Source: Atkinsonella hypoxylon
Lineage: Eukaryota > Ascomycota > Sordariomycetes > Hypocreales > Clavicipitaceae
Length of the DNA: 27,636 nucleotides
Assembly: GCA_000729835.1 (NCBI GenBank)
Contig: JFHB01000300.1
Location: 1 to 27,636 of the forward strand
Direction: 5' to 3'
Shown here piece by piece: positions 1-8,371 of this stretch (position 1 is its first letter; each line of letters opens with the position of its first letter). Position numbers and translations under genes: made by a program. The notes beneath the pieces are model-generated. The model searched no databases and was not told where the DNA came from. It saw only the letters and a program-made list of their open reading frames with translations.

Positions 1-155
1 AGCACCAAATCATCTATACACGTGGCTCTACTCTACAACCCCCCCCAAAGTGCAATTCATGCCATGCTACGACGTTCTCATCACGTCATTATTGCCCGCC
101 ATGTTCAGCCGCTCCCACAACTTTGGGATTCTAACAAAATCCGAACGGAAGATGA

Positions 156-157
<2 letters not shown>

Positions 158-190
<33 letters not shown>
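158..190. repeat. (AT)n microsatellite in the alkaline phosphatase 3' flank
   Basis: An uninterrupted alternating AT run of 33 nt begins 17 nt beyond the alkaline phosphatase stop codon, so it should lie in that transcript's 3' UTR. On the coding strand it supplies many TATATA copies. This resembles the UAUAUA polyadenylation efficiency element known from yeast; the role here is inference. Confidence 0.9.
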
Positions 191-191
<1 letters not shown>

Positions 192-206
192 TGTCAAGAA
201 AGAGAA

Positions 207-2433
207 TCAAGAGTTCTCAGGCTTGTGATCGGTGTTGGGGCAAGCCAGACCAAGACAAGCCGCCATCTTGTAGAACATGTCGACGTTGTTGAAAGTACCA
301 CCAAAGGTCTCCTGGCAAGGTCCCATGGCGAAAACGGGAACATCGGTCAGGGAATGGACACCCTGTGCTTCGCTGGTCGGCAGAGTGCCGTTGATGACGA
401 AGCCGTCGACTGCGTCTTTCGGGTTGACAATGTAGCCGTCGGTGCTATTGACGGCGGGCTCGCGAGGGCCGCTCTTGTGCACCTTGTAGTCCTCGCGGCG
501 GTCGGGCGTAGCACCGACACCACCGGCGATTGCGTATCGGGGTTCCCAGTTGGCGGGGAAGTTGACTCCGGTGCCGTAGTTGACATCCTTGGGCTTCACC
601 GTGTATTGCGACAGACCGGACTTTTCGTACACGCCAATGGCCTTGCGCTTGGCGCGCTCATCCTTTTGCTTGGCGAGGTAGTCGGTGTCGGCGGATCCCC
701 AGACACTAATGTTGATGTTAGCAGACGCCTTGGGTAGATTGTGGTGTGTGTGTGTGTGTGTGTAATACTGATTTTATACTTACTCGAATCCGTGGCCGTG
801 ATCCGCTGAAACGACTACGAGCGTCTCTTCAAGGATTCCCAACGCCTTGAGCTTCTTGATAGTGGCGCGAACAGTGTCGTCGAGCTCCAAGAGATCTCCA
901 AGGGCACGGTCATAGTCCAGAACGTGCATCTGTTTGTCAATCGAGGCAGCCTCAGACATGAGGAAGAAGCCCCTGTCACCACCGCGCTTGTGAAGAACCT
1001 CAACAGCCTTAAGGGTCATGTCCTTGAGTCCTGGAAGGTCGAGGGCAGGGTCAGTGCCACCCCTGGGACTGTTCTTGAAGTTCTTGAGGTTCTCAGTGAA
1101 GATGTTGCGATCCAGCCAAACGGGAAGACTGCTCTGGCAGAAAACACCGAGAGCACGCTTGCAGATGTCAATGTTCTCGAGGGCCGTCTTGTTTAAGCTG
1201 ACGGTGTAGCCCTTTTTGGCAAAGGCTTCGTAATAGTCTTTGCCCTGGTAAGAGCCCTTGCCAGGATAGAACTGTTCGGCACCTGCGCCGAAAAAGACAT
1301 CGGGGCCACCATGGTCAGTCCAGCTGTAGTTGGTCACGCCATTGAGGGCCTGATCAATAAGAGGACCGTATTCATATCGGCGACGCGTGTGGCCGGTAAG
1401 GGCAATAGGAGTGGCATCAGCCAGGAAGGCAGTGGAAACAGCACCCCAGGCGCCTTTCTATCATTTGTGTCAGCACAGTTGTTCGCGGGGTGACTTCTAT
1501 GCAACATCTGACATACGGTGATGCGGCTGAAGATCTCGACAATGGTCTCGACCTTAGGGTCGTCGAAAGGATCGGGAGAGGAATCGCTATGGACACTAAG
1601 TCATTTTGTTAGCAATGCGCTCGTATGATAAGCCGCTCTTCAGACTTACCCCATAGCATTGACCGTGCTCTTGTGACCAGAGTACAGCGCAGAGGCAGAG
1701 TTGGCCGAATCCGTGATGTAGCTGTCAATTGAATGTGTCATTTGATGACCAAGAACAGGGAACTCGTCCATCTGCATGCGAGTCTGGTATTTGCCGTTGA
1801 TGCTCTTGTGCCCAAGCAGACGAGCAGCAGTGATCTAAAGCTAGTTAGCATGTACCAATCACATTCAGGATCGAGAGATTGAGCATTCACCATGTTGGTG
1901 GTCATGCCATCACCAATGAAGAAGATGATGTTCTTAGCCTTGCGCTGCTTGACAATGGGGCGGACGAGCCATTCAGCAGTGGTCTTCTCGCCGTTGTAGT
2001 ACTCCAGAGTGACGGTGTATCTGCCAGGCTCGTTCAGAGAGAGCTTGCGATAAATCTTGGAGGCGACATTGACGACGGAAGGAGTCTTGTTGTCCTCGGC
2101 AAACAAATCCTCGTACCACTTGAAAGTCCACTTCTCCAATTTTGGCTCCTCGACCTTGAAGACTTCTGCTATGCCGTGTGCTTTTTCACCCTCCTTTGCG
2201 ATGGTCACCTTGAATTTCTCATCAGGTTTACCATCATGGGCAGCTTCGGAGCCATTAACCGGCGCGTGGACTTCGACTCTCAGATCAAAAAGCTGGCCGG
2301 GCAGAAAATCGCTCTGGTCAGGGGGAAGAATGCATCCCAGGCTTGGGCAAGTTCCCAGTCGCTGGAATGTCTGGGCCGATACGGCGGAGAGCGACGCCGT
2401 CAGAAGGGCAGCAACGCTGAGCTTAGCAAGCAT
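207..2433 (-). CDS. Secreted alkaline phosphatase (five exons)
   Basis: Predicted metal-dependent phosphomonoesterase of the alkaline phosphatase family, acting at the cell surface or outside the cell. Exons on the complement are 2433-1891, 1834-1650, 1595-1517, 1457-784 and 705-207. All junctions keep phase, giving 659 residues. Residues 1-20 form a signal peptide (hydrophobic run ending AVSA). Residues 21 to about 165 look like an N-terminal beta-rich extension before the catalytic domain. Catalytic signatures seen are IGDGM (D175, metal ligand), DSANSAS (S224, expected phosphoserine), SEAASIDKQMH (E438, D443, H447), ADHGHG (D488, H489) and a late H611 just before DVPVFAMGP. The serine motif departs slightly from the usual DSAxSAT, with Asn after DSA and Ser for Thr. 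The full metal set appears present, so activity is likely. The fourth intron carries a CA microsatellite. The family call is secure; the physiological substrate is unknown. Confidence 0.93.
744..763. repeat. (GT)10 microsatellite inside alkaline phosphatase intron 4
   Basis: Ten GT units, read as CA on the coding strand, sit between the donor (783) and a good branch site (CTAAC, near 719) of the last intron at 706-783. Length polymorphism here would change the intron length but not the protein. Confidence 0.93.
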
Positions 2434-2579
2434 GACTGCACAGGTCTCCGTTGAAGTTGGAACAACGAAGAAGAGCCAGCTGGGCCTTTTGGTACGACAA
2501 ATAACAGGGCTGAACAGGAACAGAAAGGAAGAGGGGGGAAGGGAATCCAGGTCAAGGTTTCACACAGGCCGCAACGGGG

Positions 2580-2585
2580 TTTATA
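2580..2585 (-). promoter_or_regulatory. Candidate TATA box for the alkaline phosphatase gene
   Basis: CATATAAAC on the complement, about 150 nt upstream of the ATG at 2433. This fits a transcript start roughly 115 nt upstream of the start codon. The motif is visible; its function is inferred. Confidence 0.4.
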
Positions 2586-2596
2586 TGCCTCGCAGC

Positions 2597-2820
2597 CCTG
2601 GCTTGACGATTCCATCACAATTGCCGCGTGTCATAGCTCGCTTCGGAAACTGCAGACCAAAAGGCGAAAAGGCGCAAAGGCGCGGAATCCGTGGGTCGGA
2701 AACGGCCGACTTGGCAGTATCATGGGACCGGATACTTGTAGTCATGGCGGCTTGTCAAGATGCGAGAAAGCTCCGAGGTTAGAAATTGAACATACTGTTC
2801 AGGTTCAAGAGAATGCCAGG
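2597..2820. promoter_or_regulatory. Three GCCARG (PacC-type) hexamers upstream of the alkaline phosphatase
   Basis: GCCARG consensus matches occur at 2597-2602 (complement), 2710-2715 (complement) and 2815-2820 (plus strand), all within 390 bp of the start codon. PacC, the ambient-pH regulator of filamentous fungi, binds GCCARG, and some fungal alkaline phosphatases are under its control. About one match per kilobase is expected by chance on two strands, so three in 224 bp is suggestive only. Confidence 0.35.
2659..2682. repeat. 8-bp period minisatellite (AAAAGGCG, three units)
   Basis: Two exact copies of AAAAGGCG followed by CAAAGGCG, located about 230 bp upstream of the alkaline phosphatase start codon. 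Confidence 0.85.
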
Positions 2821-2971
2821 CTCAGCTTTGACAAAAGCAAGCAAGCAGGACTATCAGGTAGCTCCAATGAAAAGAATGGGTGGAGAGTTCTTGACCCCCA
2901 TTCCCCAGCAATCTCGGGAAGGGCGGCGTACGCGATGTGACGGGGAACCCTTCAATTAGAGGCACGAAGGA

Positions 2972-2977
2972 CACGTG
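2972..2977. promoter_or_regulatory. CACGTG E-box, possible NUC-1/Pho4-type phosphate site
   Basis: A CACGTG palindrome lies about 540 bp upstream of the alkaline phosphatase ATG. Pho4 of yeast and NUC-1 of Neurospora bind this sequence at phosphate-starvation genes, including an alkaline phosphatase. Two other copies exist in the window (5258-5263 and inside the 8372-9133 coding region), so chance occurrence is possible. Confidence 0.3.
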
Positions 2978-3600
2978 CGGGTCGGCCAAACTTGGGGGGA
3001 AGAACCGACAATGGTTCTGCAACCAGTTTGGCTGGTCTAATCCGGAGTAGATGATGATTAATAGCTGGGGTCGGGACAAGGCTGGCGATGGGGTTGGCGA
3101 TGGGCGCTAAAGGAGGGGAAGTTGATAAGCGGCTTGCGGAGAGGACAAGCCGTGTCCGCTCGCAAATAATATTTTTATTTTTATTTTTTATTATTGACTT
3201 GAAATACCAGAGTCACACAGCCAAATCGCGTCCACCACTTTCCTCTTGGAGCTAGAGTGGCTTGCAGGCGTGGCTTGCAGAAGTGCATAAGCTTATCGCT
3301 TCGAGTGCGGTACGGACGTACGGAGACTACGGAATAAGGCGACAACCATGTCGCGGGACCCACACCACCTTCAACACATGTAAGGCACCAGTCAGACAGC
3401 CCTTTCGTGACCTGGTTGTCGCGTCCTGCCCCGTGCTCTTGCCGATGACTCTTATTGGCGGCCATGGAGGACAGGGTTCCTGTCCAACTGAATCCAATGC
3501 TGTCTTACTCCGTACACAGAAACATCCACAGGGCCCCCAAGCTCTAAAGCGGATATAATTGCATACCTTAGGTGGGTATTTCTTACGGAGTAGTCACCTA

Positions 3601-5052
3601 TTATACCCTGGTGTTGTCATCTATGCTCTCATCTGTAGCGACACTGCCTCCTCTCGCCTTCTTGTCCTCGAACCCAGCTACCCATGCTGACTTGTTTATT
3701 TTCTCCTGTCCAGCCTCGCTCTTGAAATGGTAGCCTCTGGCCCTCGGTCGCTCGCCCGTGCCCTCTGGCAACCCAGGCTCATACGCCGCCAGAAATCTCT
3801 TCCTGTTGTTCTCAAAACTGTCTAGCCCATGTGCCAGCTCCGCCCTTATGCCTTCAAAGAACTTGTCAATAACGTAATGGTTGTGGATTTGGAGGAGGTT
3901 CCAGCCCAGCATCTCCTTCGCATTAAGCAAATGCTTCAGGTAGGCTCTGTGATGGTGAGTGCACGCGTAGCATTTGCATCCGTCTTGTAGCGGTACCACA
4001 GCAGTGCTGTGCTCTTCCGACCACATGTTGATCCCCAGAGGTTGGGCAACCTCAGTGCTGCAAGGCGGAAAAGTAAACGTCAACGCAACACCGGCGTCAG
4101 AGACGCTGTTCACAAACGGAAGGGCGCAAATGTCCACACCCAGGGATATTTGGCGCAGAACATCATGCGGAGACTTGGGCTGGTCAAATGCCAGTTTCGG
4201 CAATGGACTTAAAGATTTGTACGCCCCCAGCTCTGGAAGCAGATTGACGTCGTATATAGCTAGGCCAGAGAGACTCTCTCTGATGTCTTCCGCCAGGTGT
4301 CGCAAGTAATCCCACTGTATAGGAAGCTCGACAGGTAAGACCGGTGCGAAAATAGATATGCCTAGTTCATCCAGCTGTTCTCTGCTTTCGAACTGGCGGA
4401 GGAATTGGTCCACCCAACCTTCAGTGCGCTCCACCATCTTGACGAGCTTCTTGGATGATGGCGTCGTGCTTGTGTGTAATGAATCAGCCAGAGGCACCAC
4501 GACATCGGGTTGCAGACTCTTTACGGCAGCGACATATTGAGCCACGCTGACACTGGCGAATCCAGTTGATGTGAAGAGGGTTACGGATTTGGCCCCATTG
4601 CCCATGGGGGTGATCACTAGTGGACATCTTCTTGCGCCAAACACAGTCACTCGATCTGTGGCTAGCGCCGTGAAGTTGTGCAGCCGGCGAACACCGTCGC
4701 GTTGTGGTGTTTTGTAAATAGGGGGTTCTTTTCGTTCAACAACTACTTGTGCGTGAGCTCTCCTGACAGTGACATGGAGAATTAGTCCCCGCCAGTGCCG
4801 GTACTTACAGTCTTCCAAAGCCATATAAGCAGAACCCAGGTTTGTATGCTTCTTCACAATGTCGGGAGTGAGATGGGGGACAGCCCCTCGCGATGTAATG
4901 GCGGTATAATTTGGGGTGTCGATCTGTCTCCTCCCAGGAATGGACAGGCGTCCGAGACGCGGGACGCAGCAATCGGCCACCGAGGTCCCCAACAGCTCAA
5001 ATACCATTCGTACAGGCATTTCCGTGGCTGTGTCTGTTTGCTTCTCCCTCAT
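3601..5052 (-). CDS. QTRT2: Queuine tRNA-ribosyltransferase accessory subunit 2 (QTRT2-like)
   Basis: Non-catalytic partner of eukaryotic tRNA-guanine transglycosylase, which swaps guanine for queuine at position 34 of His, Asn, Asp and Tyr tRNAs. The family signature is strong: GRL..PGR..IDTPNYTAITSRGAVPHLTPD near the N-terminus, and a CxCxxC zinc site with a His 26 residues after the last Cys (C342, C344, C347, H373), the TGT spacing. One intron is proposed at 4758-4808: GTAAGT donor, CTAAT branch, GAG acceptor, 51 nt. Removing it gives 466 residues and a natural alignment of the ALED...PPIY segment; a nearer CAG acceptor would create an immediate stop. The intron has no stop and its length is a multiple of three, so a retained form would stay in frame. 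The start is uncertain: ATGs at 5052, 5019 and 5007 are in frame, and 5052 was chosen as the most upstream, with A at -3. The last ~50 residues are low-complexity. Confidence 0.9.
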   Translation of the reverse strand: MREKQTDTATEMPVRMVFELLGTSVADCCVPRLGRLSIPGRRQIDTPNYTAITSRGAVPHLTPDIVKKHTNLGSAYMALEDCKYRHWRGLILHVTVRRAHAQVVVERKEPPIYKTPQRDGVRRLHNFTALATDRVTVFGARRCPLVITPMGNGAKSVTLFTSTGFASVSVAQYVAAVKSLQPDVVVPLADSLHTSTTPSSKKLVKMVERTEGWVDQFLRQFESREQLDELGISIFAPVLPVELPIQWDYLRHLAEDIRESLSGLAIYDVNLLPELGAYKSLSPLPKLAFDQPKSPHDVLRQISLGVDICALPFVNSVSDAGVALTFTFPPCSTEVAQPLGINMWSEEHSTAVVPLQDGCKCYACTHHHRAYLKHLLNAKEMLGWNLLQIHNHYVIDKFFEGIRAELAHGLDSFENNRKRFLAAYEPGLPEGTGERPRARGYHFKSEAGQEKINKSAWVAGFEDKKARGGSVATDESIDDNTRV

Positions 5053-5175
5053 CTTTGCATAGCCAAGGATCTGGACGGCGACGAGAGACAAGTTCAGGCG
5101 AGCAAGGCTTGTGTCGCGTTGAAGGGCGATGTTGGCGAGTGATTCGACTGAAATTGATGGGAAATGTTTCAGACA

Positions 5176-5190
5176 ATATATATATATATA
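5176..5190. repeat. Short (AT)n tract
   Basis: Fifteen alternating A/T bases, about 125 bp upstream of the QTRT2 start codon and so possibly in its core promoter or 5' UTR. Confidence 0.85.
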
Positions 5191-5331
5191 AGTATGCCTT
5201 TCAAAACATTTGTGTCGATGACTTATATTTGACGATGGGCTATCACGTTATAAATTTCACGTGAGAACAGACGTGCGAAAGAAACATCAGTCGGCTGGCC
5301 AATGAACGGGCGTTGCACAGCCGATGTTAGT

Positions 5332-5364
5332 CCCTGACCCTAACCCTGACTTTCGGGGGGGGGG
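5332..5364. repeat. Telomere-like hexamers next to a G10 run
   Basis: CCCTGA, CCCTAA and CCCTGA occur head to tail at 5332-5349. The middle unit equals the TTAGGG telomere repeat and the outer two are one-base variants. A run of ten G follows at 5355-5364. Too short to be a former telomere with any certainty; a telo-box-like regulatory site is an alternative. Confidence 0.6.
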
Positions 5365-5779
5365 CAAACTGTTTGCTGCTGCTGCTCCAGCTTTTATATC
5401 AAGGACAATATAACTAGCAGAGTACAAGGATGGCTGTTGAGAGTGTTTATTTTTAATAAAAAAACACCTTGTCTCAGCAAAGAAAATGCCCGAATCACTT
5501 GAAGATGTGCGCCAACGTGTGTCCAATGGCAGCCCGCTGTGGGCTGGACGTGGCGGGGTGATGTTCGGCGTGCTCCAGGAGTGTGCTGTGCACCTCACGC
5601 ACCTTACGCATCTCGCATCCCACGCTCTACGCTCTGCGCTCTGTTGACGACATGTCTTGGGTATCTGAAAATAAAGTTGCTTTGTCCAGCCCGGTTCCAG
5701 TTCATCCTGCAGCTTTGTCCGTGGGATACCACTGGCGCAGCATCAGCCTAACATGGCAACCATGGTCAGCTCGGTCTAA

Positions 5780-5810
5780 CCAATAGCGGATAACAGTTCC
5801 CATCGCCAAT
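5780..5810 (+). promoter_or_regulatory. Two CCAAT boxes upstream of the LCCL gene
   Basis: CCAAT at 5780-5784 and 5806-5810, 222-252 bp upstream of the ATG at 6032. This is the normal distance for HAP/CBC-bound elements in filamentous fungi. Motif seen; binding inferred. Confidence 0.4.
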
Positions 5811-6031
5811 CAATCGCCAAGACCATAATCACATGTACCGGAACGCTTCCCATCTTCCCATCTACCTACCTAGGTGTCTAGCCTTCTTTATCCAGGTCGG
5901 CCCATTCTCCGTCTCGTGGCTGAGCTGGGCCATTGCATCCATCAACCAGACTCGACTGCTCACTCACTCGTTCCAGAAAGCCGCAGCCTGTTTCGAACTG
6001 CATCTCCGGCTTTCCGCCCTTTGCATCCAGC

Positions 6032-8080
6032 ATGGTTGGTGACAACGACGACGAAAACCAGCCTCTTGTGGCCGATTGGGAGCGACGCCAAGGCAATGTC
6101 GGCATTAACGACAACGATGCCAACCATGTCCGTCAAAATCCAAGCAGCCAGCGCCGGCGGCAAGGCAACGGTCTCACGGATGCCGAACACCCAGACGCAC
6201 CTCTCAACACCAGCGACAGCACGCTTCAGCTTGAAGACGACAGTAGTCCGCCCACGCCGCGATTTCTGCAGGACGAGAACGCCTGGAAGAGATGGAAATG
6301 GGTGCCATATCCCGTGCGCCGAACGCTGCTCTCCGTTCGCAAGTGGTCGGTCGGTCCTCCGAACCCGCAGCCCTATCGCATCGAGCCCTTCTTCCCCATC
6401 GTCCAAGAATACCCTTCCTTCCTCGTGGAAAAATATCTGCCGACTTTCAAACGACGATTCTGGCTGCTGTTCTTCTACTTCTCCGCTTGGTTAATCACAT
6501 TCGTTCTTGTCAAGTGGAAAGGCGAGATTGCCACGGAAGTCGCGGGATGGGGTCAGCCCCGGACAATCGGCTGCGGTGCCACATACTGGGGATCTGGCAA
6601 CTCCTGTGGTCTCGATGGCAACGACTGCCGTCCATTTGGAGACGGTGGCTTTCCGTTCCGCTGTTCTGCCAACTGCGCCAGCTATCGAGTGCTCAATCCT
6701 CATGCCGTCGGCGACCAGGAGCTAGTCTACCAGCCGATTGTCGTGGGAGGGCCGTCGAACGATGTGGCGCCCGAGAACGCGACCTATCGCGGGGATTCGT
6801 ACATCTGCGGTTCTGCGATACATGCTGGTGTCATTTCAAATGCCAATGGCGGATGCGGCGTGGTCAAGCTCGTTGGCAGGAGCCAGGATTACCTGAGCAC
6901 GCAGCGAAACGGCATTACGAGCACGAGCTTCAACTCGTACTTTCCGCTGTCCTTCCAATTCTTGCCGGATATTCAGTGCGGTGCTCAGGACACGCGGTGG
7001 ACTCTGCTGGTGATTTCTGTCGTCTTCACAAGCGTCCTGTCTATCTTCACGGCTTCGCCGGCTCTGTTCTTTTTCTCATCCTTTATCGGCATCTTCTGGA
7101 CTGTGGGCATGGCTCTTGATCCGCCGCCGCACAGGTCCGTTGCGGCATTGTTCTCCAACATGGTGGGAAAATTCCTGCCAGCCATGTTTATTGCTTGGGT
7201 CATGTACGATAAGATGGGCGTTCGGCGCACTCTCACCGGTTTGACCGCGCATGTGGAGAAGACGGTCCTCTGGCTGGGTGCTTGCTGGGTTGGTGCGTTG
7301 GACAATTACACTCTGAGCTTCATCCCTATACAACGGCTCAACGCACACGACTTGAATCAGCAACCTGGTGCAAAGGCGGCCCTCTCCATCATCATCAGTG
7401 TCCTCATCTTCATCATAGCCACGCAAGCATGGTTCTTTCGCCAAGAAGCCCGCCTCATCAAATACATCAAATTATACGCAATCTTCCTGCTGGCCATCCT
7501 GGTTGCCCTCGTCCTACCTACCCTTCATCTCCGCATTCATCACTATGTCCTGGCCCTTCTTCTCCTCCCAGGGACAAGCCTACAGATGCGACCCTCCCTA
7601 TTGTATCAGGGGCTTCTCGTCGGTCTCTTCATCAACGGCATTGCCCGGTGGGGATTTGACCCCGTTCTCCAAACCTCCGCCGCCCTGCAAGGTGATGCCC
7701 AGAAGGGAACGCCGCTGCCGGTGGTTCATGATCCCACGATTGATTTGTCCAACAGCACGACACTCCTGTCTACAATTTCTTTCACATGGGAGAGGCCGCA
7801 ACTCAAGCAGTTTGATGGCATCAGCATTCTCGTCAATGATGTGGAGCGATTTAGGTCGTATTTTGCCGATGTAGACGCCAAGGACAAGTTCGTGTGGTCC
7901 AGGAACCAGACTCTTGATTTGCCAGAATATTTTAGATTTGCATTTATGGACGGGAGCTATAGTGGCGATTACACCAAGGCTGGTGTTTGGAAGGCGGACG
8001 GCGAGTGGGTGGAGATGAAGCCTGGACCGTCACGGGTCAAGGTTCGTAGCTTGGACGAGGACGTAATACGGCGTAGATAG
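6032..8080 (+). CDS. LCCL-domain multi-pass membrane protein
   Basis: Single-exon gene of 682 residues. ATG 6032 is the first ATG in a frame whose upstream extension has only non-ATG starts. Order: acidic, disordered cytosolic N-terminus (1 to about 85); conserved WKRWKWVPYPVRRTL (85-100); a first membrane helix (143-161); a Cys-rich non-cytosolic module (about 175-315) with YWGSGNSCGLDGNDC and the LCCL core (SYICGSAIHAGVIS at 256-269, then GGCGVVKL). Next come roughly seven or eight further hydrophobic helices (323-341, 343-362, 380-392, 411-430, 449-468, 480-500, 503-516, 523-539). After these, a soluble tail (about 570-680) has a FTWE...FDGISILVNDVE pattern resembling a fibronectin-III-like beta sandwich. 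LCCL proteins of this build occur in filamentous fungi, but their function is not established. Ligand binding or cell-surface sensing would be guesses. The family assignment is secure. Confidence 0.88.
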   Translation: MVGDNDDENQPLVADWERRQGNVGINDNDANHVRQNPSSQRRRQGNGLTDAEHPDAPLNTSDSTLQLEDDSSPPTPRFLQDENAWKRWKWVPYPVRRTLLSVRKWSVGPPNPQPYRIEPFFPIVQEYPSFLVEKYLPTFKRRFWLLFFYFSAWLITFVLVKWKGEIATEVAGWGQPRTIGCGATYWGSGNSCGLDGNDCRPFGDGGFPFRCSANCASYRVLNPHAVGDQELVYQPIVVGGPSNDVAPENATYRGDSYICGSAIHAGVISNANGGCGVVKLVGRSQDYLSTQRNGITSTSFNSYFPLSFQFLPDIQCGAQDTRWTLLVISVVFTSVLSIFTASPALFFFSSFIGIFWTVGMALDPPPHRSVAALFSNMVGKFLPAMFIAWVMYDKMGVRRTLTGLTAHVEKTVLWLGACWVGALDNYTLSFIPIQRLNAHDLNQQPGAKAALSIIISVLIFIIATQAWFFRQEARLIKYIKLYAIFLLAILVALVLPTLHLRIHHYVLALLLLPGTSLQMRPSLLYQGLLVGLFINGIARWGFDPVLQTSAALQGDAQKGTPLPVVHDPTIDLSNSTTLLSTISFTWERPQLKQFDGISILVNDVERFRSYFADVDAKDKFVWSRNQTLDLPEYFRFAFMDGSYSGDYTKAGVWKADGEWVEMKPGPSRVKVRSLDEDVIRRR

Positions 8081-8102
8081 GTAACTCGAGCAATTGCCAT
8101 AC

Positions 8103-8120
8103 ATATATAGTATATATATT
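8103..8120 (+). terminator. TATATA-rich 3' UTR segment of the LCCL gene
   Basis: Two TATATA blocks, 23-40 nt after the LCCL stop codon, resembling the yeast-type UAUAUA polyadenylation efficiency element. The element is seen; its use in 3'-end formation is inferred. Confidence 0.35.
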
Positions 8121-8301
8121 CATCTAGATATGGAAAGACGTGGGGTACTAATGGTAAGACATCATGTACCTTAAATCCAAGTCCAGCTCTGGGCACGTCA
8201 CACATGCACTTCATTTCGTCCCTCACCCTCCAGCAGTCATCCACCACCCCATCCCCACATCCTCCGCATCATCCACAACAGCTCAAACAGTTACCAAGCC
8301 A

Positions 8302-8343
8302 AAAAATAAAAATTCAAAAAATAATAAAAATAATAAAAATAAA
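8302..8343. repeat. A-rich low-complexity tract before the hydrolase-like gene
   Basis: AAAAATAAAAA-type sequence with almost no G or C, ending about 30 nt before the ATG at 8372. It looks like an A-rich 5' leader or promoter tract. Confidence 0.75.
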
Positions 8344-8371
8344 ACCATCCGCCACCAGCACAAACTCCCAA

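Larger units (their letters stand above)
2434..3600. other. Intergenic: alkaline phosphatase promoter and QTRT2 3' flank
   Basis: No convincing coding sequence. Contents are the promoter motifs listed separately, an 8-bp minisatellite at 2659-2682, an AT-rich T/A tract at about 3167-3194, and an inverted pair of the 9-mer TACTCCGTA (3506-3514) and TACGGAGTA (3584-3592). Short open frames here have no recognisable homology. Confidence 0.7.
5053..6031. other. Intergenic: divergent promoter region between QTRT2 and LCCL genes
   Basis: About 980 bp separating two genes transcribed away from each other. It contains an AT microsatellite (5176-5190), a CACGTG (5258-5263), a telomere-like hexamer block with a G10 run (5332-5364), and two CCAAT boxes near the LCCL gene. 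The frames open here begin at non-ATG codons or show no recognisable protein. Confidence 0.7.

Noticed and set aside
347..586. Open frames overlapping the alkaline phosphatase exons in other frames or on the opposite strand
   Set aside because: They are shadows of the phosphatase frame, which carries all catalytic motifs.
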